A stretch of DNA of 64,000 bases from JAAYZX01 sp040770645 (GTDB lineage Bacteria; Actinomycetota; Thermoleophilia; RBG-16-64-13). How positions within the stretch are numbered: the stretch's first letter is position 1; each line of letters opens with the position of its first letter. The stretch is taken from positions 68,579 to 132,578 of the forward strand of contig JAXGIS010000003.1 of assembly GCA_040770645.1 (NCBI GenBank), in the 5' to 3' direction. Below are positions 36,869-46,040 of this stretch, piece by piece. The translations under genes and the position numbers were made by a program. Under the pieces are notes generated by a model. The model was not told the DNA's origin. It did no database searches and worked only from the letters and a program-made list of their open reading frames with translations.

Positions 36869-36888
36869 CGAGTCAGAGGTCCAAGCCA

Positions 36889-36917
36889 GGCGCTGCCGAG
36901 AGGTGGCGCCTTTTCTC
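36889..36917 (+). terminator. Intrinsic terminator, expression platform of the TPP riboswitch
   Basis: GGCGCTGCC (36889-36897) pairs with GGTGGCGCC (36902-36910) through seven Watson-Crick and two G-U pairs around GAGA, directly followed by TTTTCTCTC. This is a classic terminator, 46 nt before the thiN start. Ligand-dependent premature termination is the inferred mode. Confidence 0.8.
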
Positions 36918-36963
36918 TCCCTGGGGGCTCCGTCTTGCCCAACTTCTAGTCTGGAGGCAGACG

Positions 36964-37655
36964 GTGCGCACGGTCATCATCGCCGGCTCCGAGCTATCGG
37001 GGCCCGAAGGGCTGCCGCCTTTCATGGGTCAGTTGCACGAGGTGGAACTGGTGGTCGTGGCGGACGGCGGCGGCAATCATCTGGATCTGCTGGATTTGAT
37101 GGGGATAGGATCCACTCCACTGATTCTGGTGGGAGACATGGACTCCATCTCGGCGGAGGCGCGAGAAGCCCTCGAAAGACGAGGGGCGGAGGTACGACTT
37201 CTTCCCACAGTCAAGAACGAGACCGACCTTGAGTTCGCACTCAAAGTGGCGCGGGAGCAGGGCGCGGACGATATCGTGGTGTTGGCGGCGCTGGGCGGAC
37301 CGCGCATCGATCACCTCCTGGGCACTGTGGTGCTTCTGAGCGCGCCGTGGCTCGCCGGCTGCCGAGTGCGCTTGGTTGACAGTACGCACGAAGTCCTCCT
37401 GGCATGCGGGGATGTTGAAGTGCAGGGGGCCCCGGGAGACATTCTCTTTGATCCCCCTCACCTCACAGGTGGAGAACGTGACCACGGAGGGTCTTCGCCA
37501 CGCGCTGCGGGGAGAAAGATCTGCAGCAGGGCTCCACGCGCGGGGTGAGCAACGAACTGAGTGGCACACGGGCGAGGATCACACACGGATCGGGAGATCT
37601 GCTGGTGGTGCACCACAGGCCTCGGGAGCAGGCGGTGGGAGACGCGCAGGAGACT
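36964..37655 (+). CDS. thiN: Thiamine pyrophosphokinase (frameshifts near the C-terminus)
   Basis: ThiN converts thiamine to TPP. The intact frame from GTG 36964 has VVVADGGGNHLDLL, LVGDMDSIS, TVKNETDLEFALKVA and LGGPRIDHLLGT. Near 37450 the reading changes (SLIPLTSQVENVTTEGLRHALRGE), and near 37515 it changes again to TRGVSNELSGTRARI and GDLLVV, the family C-terminus. In the last frame no stop is met before the ATG of the ykoF-like gene, so the real stop is hidden by an error or the two are fused. GGAGG at 36952-36956 precedes the start. Confidence 0.87.
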
Positions 37656-37994
37656 ATGGCGTGCCAGTTCTCCCTCTATCCGCTGCGGCAGCCCAGCCTC
37701 GACGAGGCCATCCGCGCGGGGGTGGAAGCGGCGACGCGGAGCGGTGCCGCCACGGGTCTCACGGTGCGGGTGCAGACACTGAGCACCCTCATGCAGGGAC
37801 CGAAGGACACGGTTTTCCAGGCCGCCCGCGCGGCGTTCGATGGGGCGGCGGCTTTGGGTTCAGTGGTCATGGTTTGCGCCTTTACGTTGGGTTCGCCCTC
37901 TCCCGCAGTGGTGGCGGATATCCAGCAGAAACACGTGGATGTGGTGCGTGATGACTCCGGCGCCTCCAACGAAGGAAGTGATCTTCATGGGTGA
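37656..37994 (+). CDS. ykoF: YkoF/MTH1187-type thiamine-binding protein
   Basis: A single ferredoxin-like domain of 112 residues: MACQFSLYPLRQPSLDEAI, then VRVQTLSTLMQGPKDTVFQAARAAF and SVVMVCAFTLGSPSP. These blocks match YkoF, whose Bacillus member has two such domains and binds thiamine or its pyrimidine moiety. Here it is in one operon with ykoEDC and thiN under the TPP riboswitch, so a soluble ligand-binding helper of the transporter is inferred. The ATG has GCAGGAG upstream, and the stop overlaps ykoE. Confidence 0.8.
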   Translation: MACQFSLYPLRQPSLDEAIRAGVEAATRSGAATGLTVRVQTLSTLMQGPKDTVFQAARAAFDGAAALGSVVMVCAFTLGSPSPAVVADIQQKHVDVVRDDSGASNEGSDLHG

Positions 37995-38672
37995 TATGCC
38001 ACGGGAACCGATGGACGCAAGCGGGCGCCCTCGCTCCATAACCGATGAGAGGGGTTTGGTTACCGGCGTACCGGCGCTGAATCGTTGCCGCTGGACCACA
38101 CGCGATATCGTGGTGGGGTCGGTGTTGGCCGTCGTCAGTGGCTTTCTTTCTGGGGATGGGGGCCGCTGTGGTCGGCCGTGATCCTACCCCTGATACCCTT
38201 CCCCTTCCATTATCTGCTCGCCGGGATATGGATGTTGGCCGGCGTCTTGGTCCCGTACGTCATCAGGAGGCCTGGAGCTGCGCTGCTTGGCGAGTTGGTG
38301 GCGGCCTTCATCAGTATGTTGCCCGGCAACCAGTGGGGCGTGTCCACCGTATTGAGCGGGCTGGTGCAGGGCGCGGGGGCCGAACTGGTGTTTGGGGCGG
38401 GGAAATGGCGGCGCTATGCGACCCCCATGCTCATGGCGGCCGGTGCCGTGTCGGGGCTGTGCGCCATCATCTTCGAGAGCTATTGGTACGGCTATTGGCA
38501 CATGTACAGTACGGAATCGATCTTGGTTGCGGCGGCCTTCATGGTCGTCAGTGGAATGGTGCTGGGGGGGCTGCTGTCCAAAGTGCTGGCCGACTCTCTC
38601 ACGCGCGCCGGGGTGTTCACAGGCCTCGCCATAGCCCGTGCCCGCAGGCCCCTCTCCGGAGAACGTCCCTAG
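37987..38672 (+). CDS. ykoE: YkoE-like ECF transporter S component for thiamine precursor (one frameshift)
   Basis: YkoE is the membrane substrate-binding subunit of the YkoEDC transporter for hydroxymethylpyrimidine or thiamine. After a soluble start (RWTTRDIVVGSVLAVVSG) the frame breaks in a T-run near 38145; adding one base gives FLFWGWGPLWSAVILPLIPF, and then the helices LLAGIWMLAGVLVPYVIRRPG, LGELVAAFISMLPGNQWG and ILVAAAFMVVSGMVLGGL. SGLVQGAGAELVFGAG is a family-type motif. The joined protein is about 228 residues with five to six membrane helices. Confidence 0.87.
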
Positions 38673-38687
38673 GATGGCGGGGAGCTT

Positions 38688-40607
38688 GTGGTGGTGAATC
38701 CGCATATAGCGGTCACGGATCTCTCGTTCACGTACGAGGGACGGGCGCGGCCTGTACTGTCGCGGCTCAGCTTTGGCTTGGAGGAGGGGCGGTCTTTGCT
38801 GGTGCTGGGGCCCAGCGGTTCGGGTAAGAGTACGCTGACCCTGTGCCTGAACGGTCTCATTCCCCACGCGGTGGAGGGCGATTACCAGGGGAAAGTGGTG
38901 GTGGCCGGTATTGTGGCCGCCGACACGCCTGCGTACGTGCTCTCCACCGAAGTGGGGCTGGTGTTCCAGGATCCGGAGTCGCAGTTCTGCACGCTCCGCG
39001 TGGAGGAAGAGGTGGCTTTCGGCCTGGAGAACCTGTGCGTGCCGGCGGAGGCGATGGGCCCGCGCATCAGAGAGGCCCTGGCGCTGGTGGGGCTGGAGGG
39101 CTTCGAGGGGCGCCGTTTGCACCGCCTCTCCGGTGGCGAGAAGCAGCGGGTGGCGCTGGCCTCAGTACTCGCCATGCAACCGCGCGTTGTGGTGCTCGAC
39201 GAACCGTCGGCCAACCTCGATCCGCAGGGGACGGTGGACCTATTCAGAGTGTTACGCCGCCTCCATGAAGCCCGCCGACACACGCTGGTACTCATCGAGC
39301 ATCGACTGGACGATGTCATGGAGTGGATCGACGAGGTGCTCGTCCTGGGGCCGGGTGGAGGGTTGTTGACGCAGGGGGAGCCCCGCGACGTCTTCTATGA
39401 CGACGGACGATTGCTTCGCTCAGCGGGTGTTTGGCTCCCGCAGGTGGTAGAGGTGGTGGCCGGGCTGCGGGATGCGGGTTGGGATGTTCCCGGCCGCCCC
39501 TTGACGCCGACGGATTTGGTGGATGCTCTGAGTTGGACCGAGGGGTGGGGAGCGGGGATCACCGAGGTCTTGTCTTCCTATGAGCTCGGCAGCGAAGGCC
39601 CTGGGGTGGGGCTGGGATCAAACAGCGGTCCTTTTTTCTCCGTGCGGGATTTGTCGTATGCGTACCCCGGTGGGGACGGCACGGAGGTTCTGCAGGGGAT
39701 CACCTTTGACATCCGCAGGGGTGAGTGGGTGGCGGTGGTGGGAGCGAACGGAGCCGGCAAGAGCACGTTGGCCGGCATGCTGTCAGGGGTACGGGAGGCG
39801 CCGAGGGGAACCGTGTTTGTGGCCGGGGAGGATGTGCGCACCGTGCGGCCCGCCTGTCTGGCGGGTTTGGTGGGTCACGTCTTCCAGAACCCCGAGCATC
39901 AGTTCGTGAGCGAGCGGGTGGGCTCCGAGATTCTGGCCGGTCGGCCGCGACGCCGGGGCGAGAATCCGGAACAGGTCAAGGCCGAGTCCCTAGAACTGCT
40001 CGCCCGCTTCGGCCTCGAGGAGTACTCAGAATCCAACCCCTTCACACTCAGCCAGGGACAGAAGCGGAGGCTGAGCGTGGCGGCCATGATGGCACGTGGG
40101 CAGAAGGCCCTAATCCTCGACGAGCCCACTTTTGGTCAGGATCGCACGCAAAGTTTGCGCCTGCAGGACATGCTGCTGACTCTGAATCGAGAAGGCCACA
40201 CCATTGTGACGGTGACTCACGATATGGAGTTGGTGGCGGCGTGTGGGCGACGGGTCATTGTCCTGGCAGACGGCCGCGTTGTATTCGATGGGTCACCGGC
40301 TCGGCTGTTCAGGCGCCGGGGAGAACTCGAGGGGTGGGGGTTGGTTGCGCCCCTGGTGCCGCGGTTGTGTGCCGCTCTCCGGGAGGCCGGCGTGTCTGCT
40401 CCGGGGGGAGCGGCGGTCAAGAGCGGGTTGACGAGTGCGTACCAGCCGGAATCTGCGCGCGGGCCGGCGCCTGCGCATGGAGTGGAGCCTACGCGCAGCC
40501 CGCTGACGGTGAGCGAGTTTGTGAGGGCGAGTGGGCGGCCGCGACGCGAGGCGGTGGGCGCCCGCGTAGCGCGCGGGCCGGAGGCGCTCGTCCGGCGGAG
40601 GCCCTGA
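38688..40607 (+). CDS. ykoD: ECF transporter tandem ATPase YkoD
   Basis: Both energy-coupling ATPase domains are fused in one 639-residue chain. Domain 1 has GPSGSGKST, LVFQDPESQFCTL, LSGGEKQRVALAS and VVVLDEPSANLDP. Domain 2 has GANGAGKST, HVFQNPEHQFVS, LSQGQKRRLSVAAM and ALILDEPTFGQD. The FQDPESQ and FQNPEHQ Q-loops are typical of ECF ATPases. The last 90 residues are Arg/Gly/Pro-rich and lack a recognised fold. Three consecutive GTG codons (38688, 38691, 38694) follow GGGGAG, so the exact start is uncertain. Confidence 0.93.
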   Translation: MVVNPHIAVTDLSFTYEGRARPVLSRLSFGLEEGRSLLVLGPSGSGKSTLTLCLNGLIPHAVEGDYQGKVVVAGIVAADTPAYVLSTEVGLVFQDPESQFCTLRVEEEVAFGLENLCVPAEAMGPRIREALALVGLEGFEGRRLHRLSGGEKQRVALASVLAMQPRVVVLDEPSANLDPQGTVDLFRVLRRLHEARRHTLVLIEHRLDDVMEWIDEVLVLGPGGGLLTQGEPRDVFYDDGRLLRSAGVWLPQVVEVVAGLRDAGWDVPGRPLTPTDLVDALSWTEGWGAGITEVLSSYELGSEGPGVGLGSNSGPFFSVRDLSYAYPGGDGTEVLQGITFDIRRGEWVAVVGANGAGKSTLAGMLSGVREAPRGTVFVAGEDVRTVRPACLAGLVGHVFQNPEHQFVSERVGSEILAGRPRRRGENPEQVKAESLELLARFGLEEYSESNPFTLSQGQKRRLSVAAMMARGQKALILDEPTFGQDRTQSLRLQDMLLTLNREGHTIVTVTHDMELVAACGRRVIVLADGRVVFDGSPARLFRRRGELEGWGLVAPLVPRLCAALREAGVSAPGGAAVKSGLTSAYQPESARGPAPAHGVEPTRSPLTVSEFVRASGRPRREAVGARVARGPEALVRRRP

Positions 40608-40611
40608 GCAG

Positions 40612-41450
40612 GTGAATGAGACAGCCGACTCCTATCTGGCCAGACGCAATCCCGTGGTGAAGTTGGGGGTGCTGCTGCTGCTGTCGCTTATGTTGACGGT
40701 CATCTTCGATCCGGTGACGCCCTCCGTCTTCGCCCTCATGGGCGTGCTCGCCGCCTGGAGACTGGGGGGCGTGGGGCTCGCACGGCTCCTGAAGACCATG
40801 GCCCCGATGTTGGCGGCAGCGGTAGGTATTATGGTGGCCAACCTGTTGTTCGGCCGAGAGGTGGCTGGAGATGCGGTGTTGGGTTCTTGGGGGCCGTTCA
40901 CGGTCACGCAGTCTCGTCTCATGATGGGTGGATCGATCGCCCTACGTGTGCTTGCCTTCTCCGCCCTGTCCTTGAGTTTTGTCTTCACCACCGAGCCCGG
41001 AGCATTCGTACTGAGTCTGGTCCAACAGCTACGCTTGAACTACCGCGTGGCCTTTGGAGTATTGGTCGGTTACAGGATGATGCCTCTCCTGCAGAGCGAG
41101 TACCAGAACATACGCGCTGCGCAGAGGGCGCGAGGCATGGCCGAAGGGCGTGGCCCTGTGGCTTGGCTCCAGAGAACGCGGCGCTACGCCATCCCCTGTT
41201 GGCCGGTGCTGTGCGGCGGGCGGGCAGAGTGGCGCTGGCCATGGACGCGCGGGGATTCGGGGCCTCTCCGCAACGCACCTACCTTCGCCGTCTGCGCGTG
41301 GAAGCGGCCGATTGGGTGTTCGCGGCGGGGGCCGTGGCTCTGGGAGTCGGCACGGTGGTGATGCTCACGGTCTTCGGCGTCACCCGGTTTGGGGTGGGGT
41401 TTGACCGGCCGGAGGGAAGATGCAGTCGGCCGAAGAGGGTGATGCCGTAA
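40612..41450 (+). CDS. ykoC: ECF transporter T component YkoC (one frameshift)
   Basis: This is the transmembrane scaffold of the ECF transporter. Hydrophobic helices occur at about residues 17-60 and 65-85 and again at 100-135. The coupling motif typical of T proteins, AAQRARGMAEG, is at about 165. In a C-run at about 41190-41195 one base is missing; with it the protein continues IPLLAGAVRRAGRVALAMDARGFGA, the second coupling motif, and ends after a last helix (VFAAGAVALGVGTVVMLTVF) at 41450. Total about 280 residues. It starts 4 nt after ykoD. Confidence 0.88.
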
Positions 41451-41830
41451 GACTGCGTTCAACCGCCGTTGGCAGAGATCGGCGTGATGCTTCTGTCGAG
41501 GCGGGCGGGGGTGGCGGTTCCGTCGCTCTGCGGCTCAAAGCGATGGCCGGCAGGCGGAGGCGGTCGTCACAGGGGTGCCGGTTCTGTCTCGAGGTACCGC
41601 GTGTGAAGACGAGCGCCTGTGAAGACGGCCGGCAGGATGCGGTAGGCACCCGCGGTGGCAGCGCGCCTTGCCGGTTGCAGGCCGCAACCGAACTGAAAGA
41701 CAGGGAGGGCCAAGACAGGCTCTCCCTGTTTGCCCTTGCGGGTTGCAATCTTGGGGAAGGGCCAGGGTTGCAGCTCCGCGCCTGGTGCGGCGCGCGGCGC
41801 GGATCAGCGTACGTCGATGCTACGCCGCCT
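41451..41830. other. 380-bp intergenic region between convergent ykoC and the FadR-type gene
   Basis: No gene is supported. A hairpin ACAGGGAG (41700-41707) / CTCCCTGT (41722-41729) is followed by TTG and could act as a terminator. The region also has GTGAAGACGAGCGCCTGTGAAGACG-like short direct repeats (GTGAAGACG at about 41601 and 41619), of unknown meaning. Confidence 0.4.
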
Positions 41831-42513
41831 TCAGCTGGGGAATTCCTCACGCGTGAGGATACTGAGACCGCTGAGCAGATGTCCTCTCAGTTGCGCCTGG
41901 CAGTCCGCGCAGTCACGTGCCTCCAGTGCCTGAAAAATCCTTTGATGCCAGCCGAGAAACTCCGCGATGACGTGTGGCAGGGTATGGATGAAACGGATGT
42001 CGCGATTGATGGCCTTCACGAGCGGCTGGAGCATCTCGGTCAGAAGAGGGTTGCGGGTGCATCCGACCAGCAGGGTGTGGAAGGCGATGTCGGCGCGGGC
42101 CAAAGCATCGGGGGGTGACGAGATGGAGATCTCGTTCAACACGGTGCGCATCTGATCGATATCTGAATCGGTCGCCCTTTCACTGCCAGTGGTATGGCGC
42201 CCACCTCCACCACCATCCTTGCTTCGTACACCGTCTTGAGCTTGAGACTGTTTATGGCGAGCATGGTGGACACACACTCATCGTTCAGTTGGACCCGGTC
42301 GCTGACATACACGCCCTTGCCGTGCTTGACCGACAAGACGCCCACTATTTCGAGAGAGCGCAGGGCTTCGCGGAGCGAGGAGACAGATACTGCGTAATCC
42401 GCGGCCATCTCCTGAATGGGGGGCAGGCGGTCACCCGGCCGGAAGCGCCCGGTCGATATCTGGCGACAGAGTTCGTCAGCCAGTTGCTTGGAGAGGGGGA
42501 TGCGATCAATCAT
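41831..42513 (-). CDS. FadR-subfamily GntR transcriptional regulator (one frameshift)
   Basis: The N-terminal winged helix has IPLSKQLADELCRQISTGRFRPGDRLPP, SVSSLREALRSLEIVGVL and GKGVYVSD. After a change of frame near 42165 the FCD ligand-binding domain follows: LARADIAFHTLLVGCTRNPLL, INRDIRFIHTLP and HQRIFQALEARD with its metal-binding histidines. The joined protein is about 227 residues. Regulators of this group (LldR, GlcC, PdhR types) often control lactate or glycolate oxidation. It is divergent from the liv-lut-glc operon, which is the likely target, and perhaps its own promoter. Confidence 0.87.
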
Positions 42514-42699
42514 GCCCTACCGGCCACGACGGCCAGACGTTCTCGGTCATGTTCTTTGACGCCCGGGTGTTCACCATGAGTTTGTCCTCTCCGTGGCCTG
42601 AGGCGTGGTCCGTTCCTCACCCCTCGGTTCGCGGTCCTCGGGCCGAAGTTCCCTACCGGTTGTCTAAACATTATAAAGGGCGGTGCTTGGTTGAGGCGG

Positions 42700-42727
42700 T
42701 TGACAGATGGGTGATGTCATCTAATAA
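42700..42727 (+). promoter_or_regulatory. Probable promoter of the liv-lut-glc operon
   Basis: A perfect -35 TTGACA (42700-42705) is followed after 16 bp by TAATAA (42722-42727). Transcription would start near 42735, about 110 nt before livJ. This is the best sigma-70-like promoter in the window. Confidence 0.6.
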
Positions 42728-42730
42728 TAC

Positions 42731-42745
42731 AGTCATCCGATGACT
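42731..42745. promoter_or_regulatory. Operator-like palindrome at the operon promoter
   Basis: AGTCATC-C-GATGACT is a perfect 7-bp inverted repeat with a one-base centre, covering the predicted transcription start. Another GTCATC lies at about 42715, within the promoter spacer. The size and TC..GA core resemble FadR-group operators, so it may be the site of the adjacent regulator. Confidence 0.5.
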
Positions 42746-42843
42746 CTGTGATAGGAGAATCCGGCAGGCGCGAAAGCCGGGTGCGGGATCATGAGTTCAC
42801 ATGGCACGGATGACAGGTCCAATGGCATAGGGGGTTCTACGTT

Positions 42844-44068
42844 ATGAAGAAAGCATCGGTTCTCATCCTCGTACTGTTTCTTGCTATCAGTGTCGTTGCT
42901 GCCGGCTGCGGCGGGTCCACCACCACCACAGCGGCCGGCTCTGCCACCACCGCTCCTGCGCAATCCACGACCACCGCGCCTGCCGACACCACCACCTCCT
43001 CGGCGCCCTCGGGGGCAAGGTGATAGTGGGCGTTTACTTCTCAAAGACCGGCCCCACCGCCGGTGCCACCGCTCGGTTCTGTCCGGCGTGCAGCTGGCGG
43101 TCGATGAATGGAACGAGAAGGGCGGCATCAATGGGGCGCAGGTGGAAGTGATGTCGGAAGACGACCAGAGCACTCCGGCGGGCGCGGTCAACGCGTTCAA
43201 TAAGCTTGTGAGCGCCAAGCCTGCCTTCATCTTGGCCCCGCCCATCACGGCGTACGTCTTGGCCATCGAGCAGTCGCTCATCACATCCGGAAAACTGCCC
43301 GTCATCACTGGTGCCACCAATCCGGCCATCACCAGGGGTGGAGACGGTTGGTTCTTCCGTGTGCGGACTGAGGATACGCTGAGCCCCAAGTTCGTGGCCA
43401 TGTTCTTTGTTGAGGAGTTGGGAGTCAAGAAACCGGCCATCATCTACCCGAACAACGACTACGGCAAGGGCGGCTACGAGACGATCAAGGCCTACCTCGA
43501 GAGCAAGGGCATGTCTTTGGTTGCGGCTGAGACCTTCAATCAGGGCCAGGACAAGGATGTGACCGCCCAGCTCAACAAGATCAAGAACGCCGGCGCCGAC
43601 TCCTTGTTCTGCTGGTCGGTTCCGGGAGATGCGGCTATGGTTACGCTTCAGGCCAAGCAGTTGGGTCTCGACGTACCCATGATCGGTGTCTTTGGCACGC
43701 CGGACTACCTCAAGCTCACGGGTGACGCTTCCAATGGGGTGTATGTCTTCTTGGACACCTCGGCCAGCATGGATGAGGCGAGCGCCGCTTGGACCGCGAA
43801 GGCCAAGGCCATCAATCCGGACGTGCCACCATCGTTCCAGTCCGCCATTTACTACGACGCTACCAACATTGCGCTGGAGCAGATCGCCAAGGGTGCCGAC
43901 ACGCCCGAGAAACTCAGGGATGCCGTGGCCGGTGTCAAGGGCTACAAGGGCATTAGCGGTACCTTCACCTTCGATGAAAACCACAATGGTTTCCACGAAG
44001 GGGTCATCTTGCAGATCGACGCCGGAAAGCTGAAGGTCATCAAGAAGTTCGAGGAACAGCCCAAGTAA
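42844..44068 (+). CDS. livJ: Branched-chain amino-acid-type ABC transporter substrate-binding lipoprotein (two frameshifts)
   Basis: The receptor starts at ATG 42844 with a lipoprotein signal (SVLILVLFLAISVVAAGC; the lipobox Cys is residue 22), then a Thr/Ala/Ser-rich linker to about residue 57. In a G-run near 43013 one base is lacking, and near 43075 another; joined frames give GGKVIVGVYFSKTGPTAG and SGVQLAVDEWNEKGGINGAQVEVM. The periplasmic-binding-protein type I fold then runs intact to 44068 (AIIYPNNDYGKGG, ADSLFCWSVPGDAAM). Total about 408 residues. Ligands of this family include amino acids, amides and various carboxylates. Confidence 0.9.
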
Positions 44069-44131
44069 CCCACAGGCAGTAGGTTGCAGGCCGTCGTTCT
44101 GGGTCGGTACCCGATGCTTGGTTGGGGCATC

Positions 44132-44163
44132 GGCGGTGGGGCGTAGTCTCGCGCCCCACCGCC
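44132..44163. terminator. Perfect 12-bp hairpin between livJ and livH
   Basis: GGCGGTGGGGCG (44132-44143) pairs with CGCCCCACCGCC (44152-44163) around an 8-nt loop and is not followed by a T-run. Such hairpins after receptor genes often protect the 5' mRNA or reduce read-through so that the receptor is made in excess over the permeases. Confidence 0.55.
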
Positions 44164-44185
44164 TCCATATCTCGGGGAGACGCTC

Positions 44186-45061
44186 GTGGCATTTTTCATC
44201 CAATCGTTGATAACGGGCCTGGCCATTGGATCTGTTTATGGCTTGGTGGGCCTCGGTTTCATGCTTCTGGTCAACACCACCAACATCTTGAACTTCTCCC
44301 AGGGCGAGTTTGGGATGCTGGGGGCTTTCATGATGGTCACCTTCGCTACCAACTGGGGTATCCCCTATATCCCCGCGCTCGCCATGGTGCTTGTGGGCGC
44401 CGCCATCATCGGGGTGATCTTCGAGCGCATTGCGTACCGCCCGCTCAAGAGCGCGGATGGCCCCACCTACTTTGCGGCTACGTTGGCGGCGGCCGTTGTG
44501 ATTCGCAACGTGGGCCTGAAGATATGGGGCCCATACGCGCTACCCTTCCAAGAGCCGTTTGGGCTGAACATGATCACCCTGGGTCACGTGCGCATCAGGC
44601 CACAGGACCTGCTGATCGTTGGTGTTGTCATCGTCCTGTCCGCGCTTCTCTACTTCTTCTTCTATCGGACGCGCACGGGCAAGATCATGCGGGCCATGTC
44701 ACAGGATAGGCCCACGGCCCAGTTGCTGGGTGTCCGCGTTCTCTCTATGGGCACGCTCACCTTCATAATGGCGTCCATGATGGGGGCCTTGGCCGGAGTC
44801 TTGGTTGCGCCCATCTACTTCGTCAGCCTGGATATGGGCTTCACGCTTGGGCTGAAGGCGTTCATATCCACCATCATCGGCGCCTGGGGCAGCCTGCCCG
44901 GAGCCATCATCGGCGGGCTTATCATCGGAGTGGTGGAGACCTTCGGCGCCGTCTATATCTCGTCGGTTTATAAGGACGTGTTTGCGTTTGCGCTGCTGAT
45001 AGTGTTCCTCATCATCCGGCCGCAGGGGATCTTCGGCGAGAAGATCGCGGACAAGGTGTGA
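44186..45061 (+). CDS. livH: ABC transporter permease LivH
   Basis: A 291-residue inner-membrane permease of the LivH group with about eight helices. The signature SVYGLVGLGFMLLVNTTNILNFSQGEFGMLGA is split here at the start, and the C-terminus ends with LIIRPQGIFGEK. The EAA-like loop region is TAQLLGVRVLSMGTLTF. GTG 44186 has GGGGAG upstream. It is followed by livM after 10 nt. Confidence 0.95.
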   Translation: MAFFIQSLITGLAIGSVYGLVGLGFMLLVNTTNILNFSQGEFGMLGAFMMVTFATNWGIPYIPALAMVLVGAAIIGVIFERIAYRPLKSADGPTYFAATLAAAVVIRNVGLKIWGPYALPFQEPFGLNMITLGHVRIRPQDLLIVGVVIVLSALLYFFFYRTRTGKIMRAMSQDRPTAQLLGVRVLSMGTLTFIMASMMGALAGVLVAPIYFVSLDMGFTLGLKAFISTIIGAWGSLPGAIIGGLIIGVVETFGAVYISSVYKDVFAFALLIVFLIIRPQGIFGEKIADKV

Positions 45062-45071
45062 GGGGGAGACC

Positions 45072-46040
45072 ATGAAGACCTACAAGAAATGGCTCCCCTG
45101 GGCAGGCATGGCGGCTGCGTGCGCGCTGCCGTTCCTGTTCACCAGCAGCTACATGCATCAGATCCTCAATATGATGCTTATCAACGGCATCATCACCATC
45201 GGCCTCTATGTGATCTTCGGTCTCACCGGCATCTTCTCCGTGGCACAGGCCGCCTTCTGGGGCATTGGGGCTTACACGGCGGCTCTGCTCGCCACTCGTC
45301 TGGGAGTGCCGTGGTACGTGTGTTTCTTGGCGGCTCCCATCGTGGCCGGGATATTCGGTATCTTACTGGGAGCTCCCACGCTGCGTCTCAAGACGCACTA
45401 TCTCACCATGGTGACCATTGCGTTCGCCGAAGTGGTGCGCCAGGTAGAGGTCAACTGGATGGGATTGACCGAGGGCCCCAACGGCATCCGGAACATCCCC
45501 GCCCCCAACCTGGGCTCATTCATCCTCAACACGCCTCAGAAATACTTCTTCCTCGGACTCCTGATGTTGGGACTGGTTGTGCTGTTGGCCAATCGTCTAC
45601 GTACATCACGCTTGGGCAGAGCCATGGAAGCGGTCAGGGACGATGAGTTGGCGGCGGAGGCCATGGGTGTGAAGCTGGTGTGGGTCAAAATCCTGGCGTT
45701 TGCCCTATCGGCGGCATTCGCGGGCTTGGCCGGGGCCATGTATGCGCATCTGATCGGCTACATCAGCCCGGACGTGTTCCACTTGGAGGTGGCCGTGCAG
45801 GTGCTGGCCATGCTGTTGATCGGCGGCCGCATGTCGCCTTACGGAGCCGTGTTGGGTGCGGCGGTCATCACCGTGTTGCCTGAACTACTGCGCGGTCTCC
45901 AGGATTGGTGGGCGATTATCTACGGACTCATAGTGCTCGCCATTCTGGCGTTTGCTCCCCGGGGTTTCCTGGGCCTGCTCCAGCAACTCGGCGCGCGCCT
46001 CAGGGCGGGTCGTCCGGCAAAGGGCGGGGTGGCGGAGTGA
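45072..46040 (+). CDS. livM: ABC transporter permease LivM
   Basis: The 322-residue permease partner of LivH. Typical features are YVIFGLTGIFSVAQAAFWGIGAYTAA, LRLKTHYLTMVTIAFAEVVRQ, the conserved loop AVRDDELAAEAMGVK and the terminal FAPRGFLGLLQQLG. About nine hydrophobic segments are visible. Its stop overlaps the livG GTG by 4 nt. Confidence 0.95.
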   Translation: MKTYKKWLPWAGMAAACALPFLFTSSYMHQILNMMLINGIITIGLYVIFGLTGIFSVAQAAFWGIGAYTAALLATRLGVPWYVCFLAAPIVAGIFGILLGAPTLRLKTHYLTMVTIAFAEVVRQVEVNWMGLTEGPNGIRNIPAPNLGSFILNTPQKYFFLGLLMLGLVVLLANRLRTSRLGRAMEAVRDDELAAEAMGVKLVWVKILAFALSAAFAGLAGAMYAHLIGYISPDVFHLEVAVQVLAMLLIGGRMSPYGAVLGAAVITVLPELLRGLQDWWAIIYGLIVLAILAFAPRGFLGLLQQLGARLRAGRPAKGGVAE

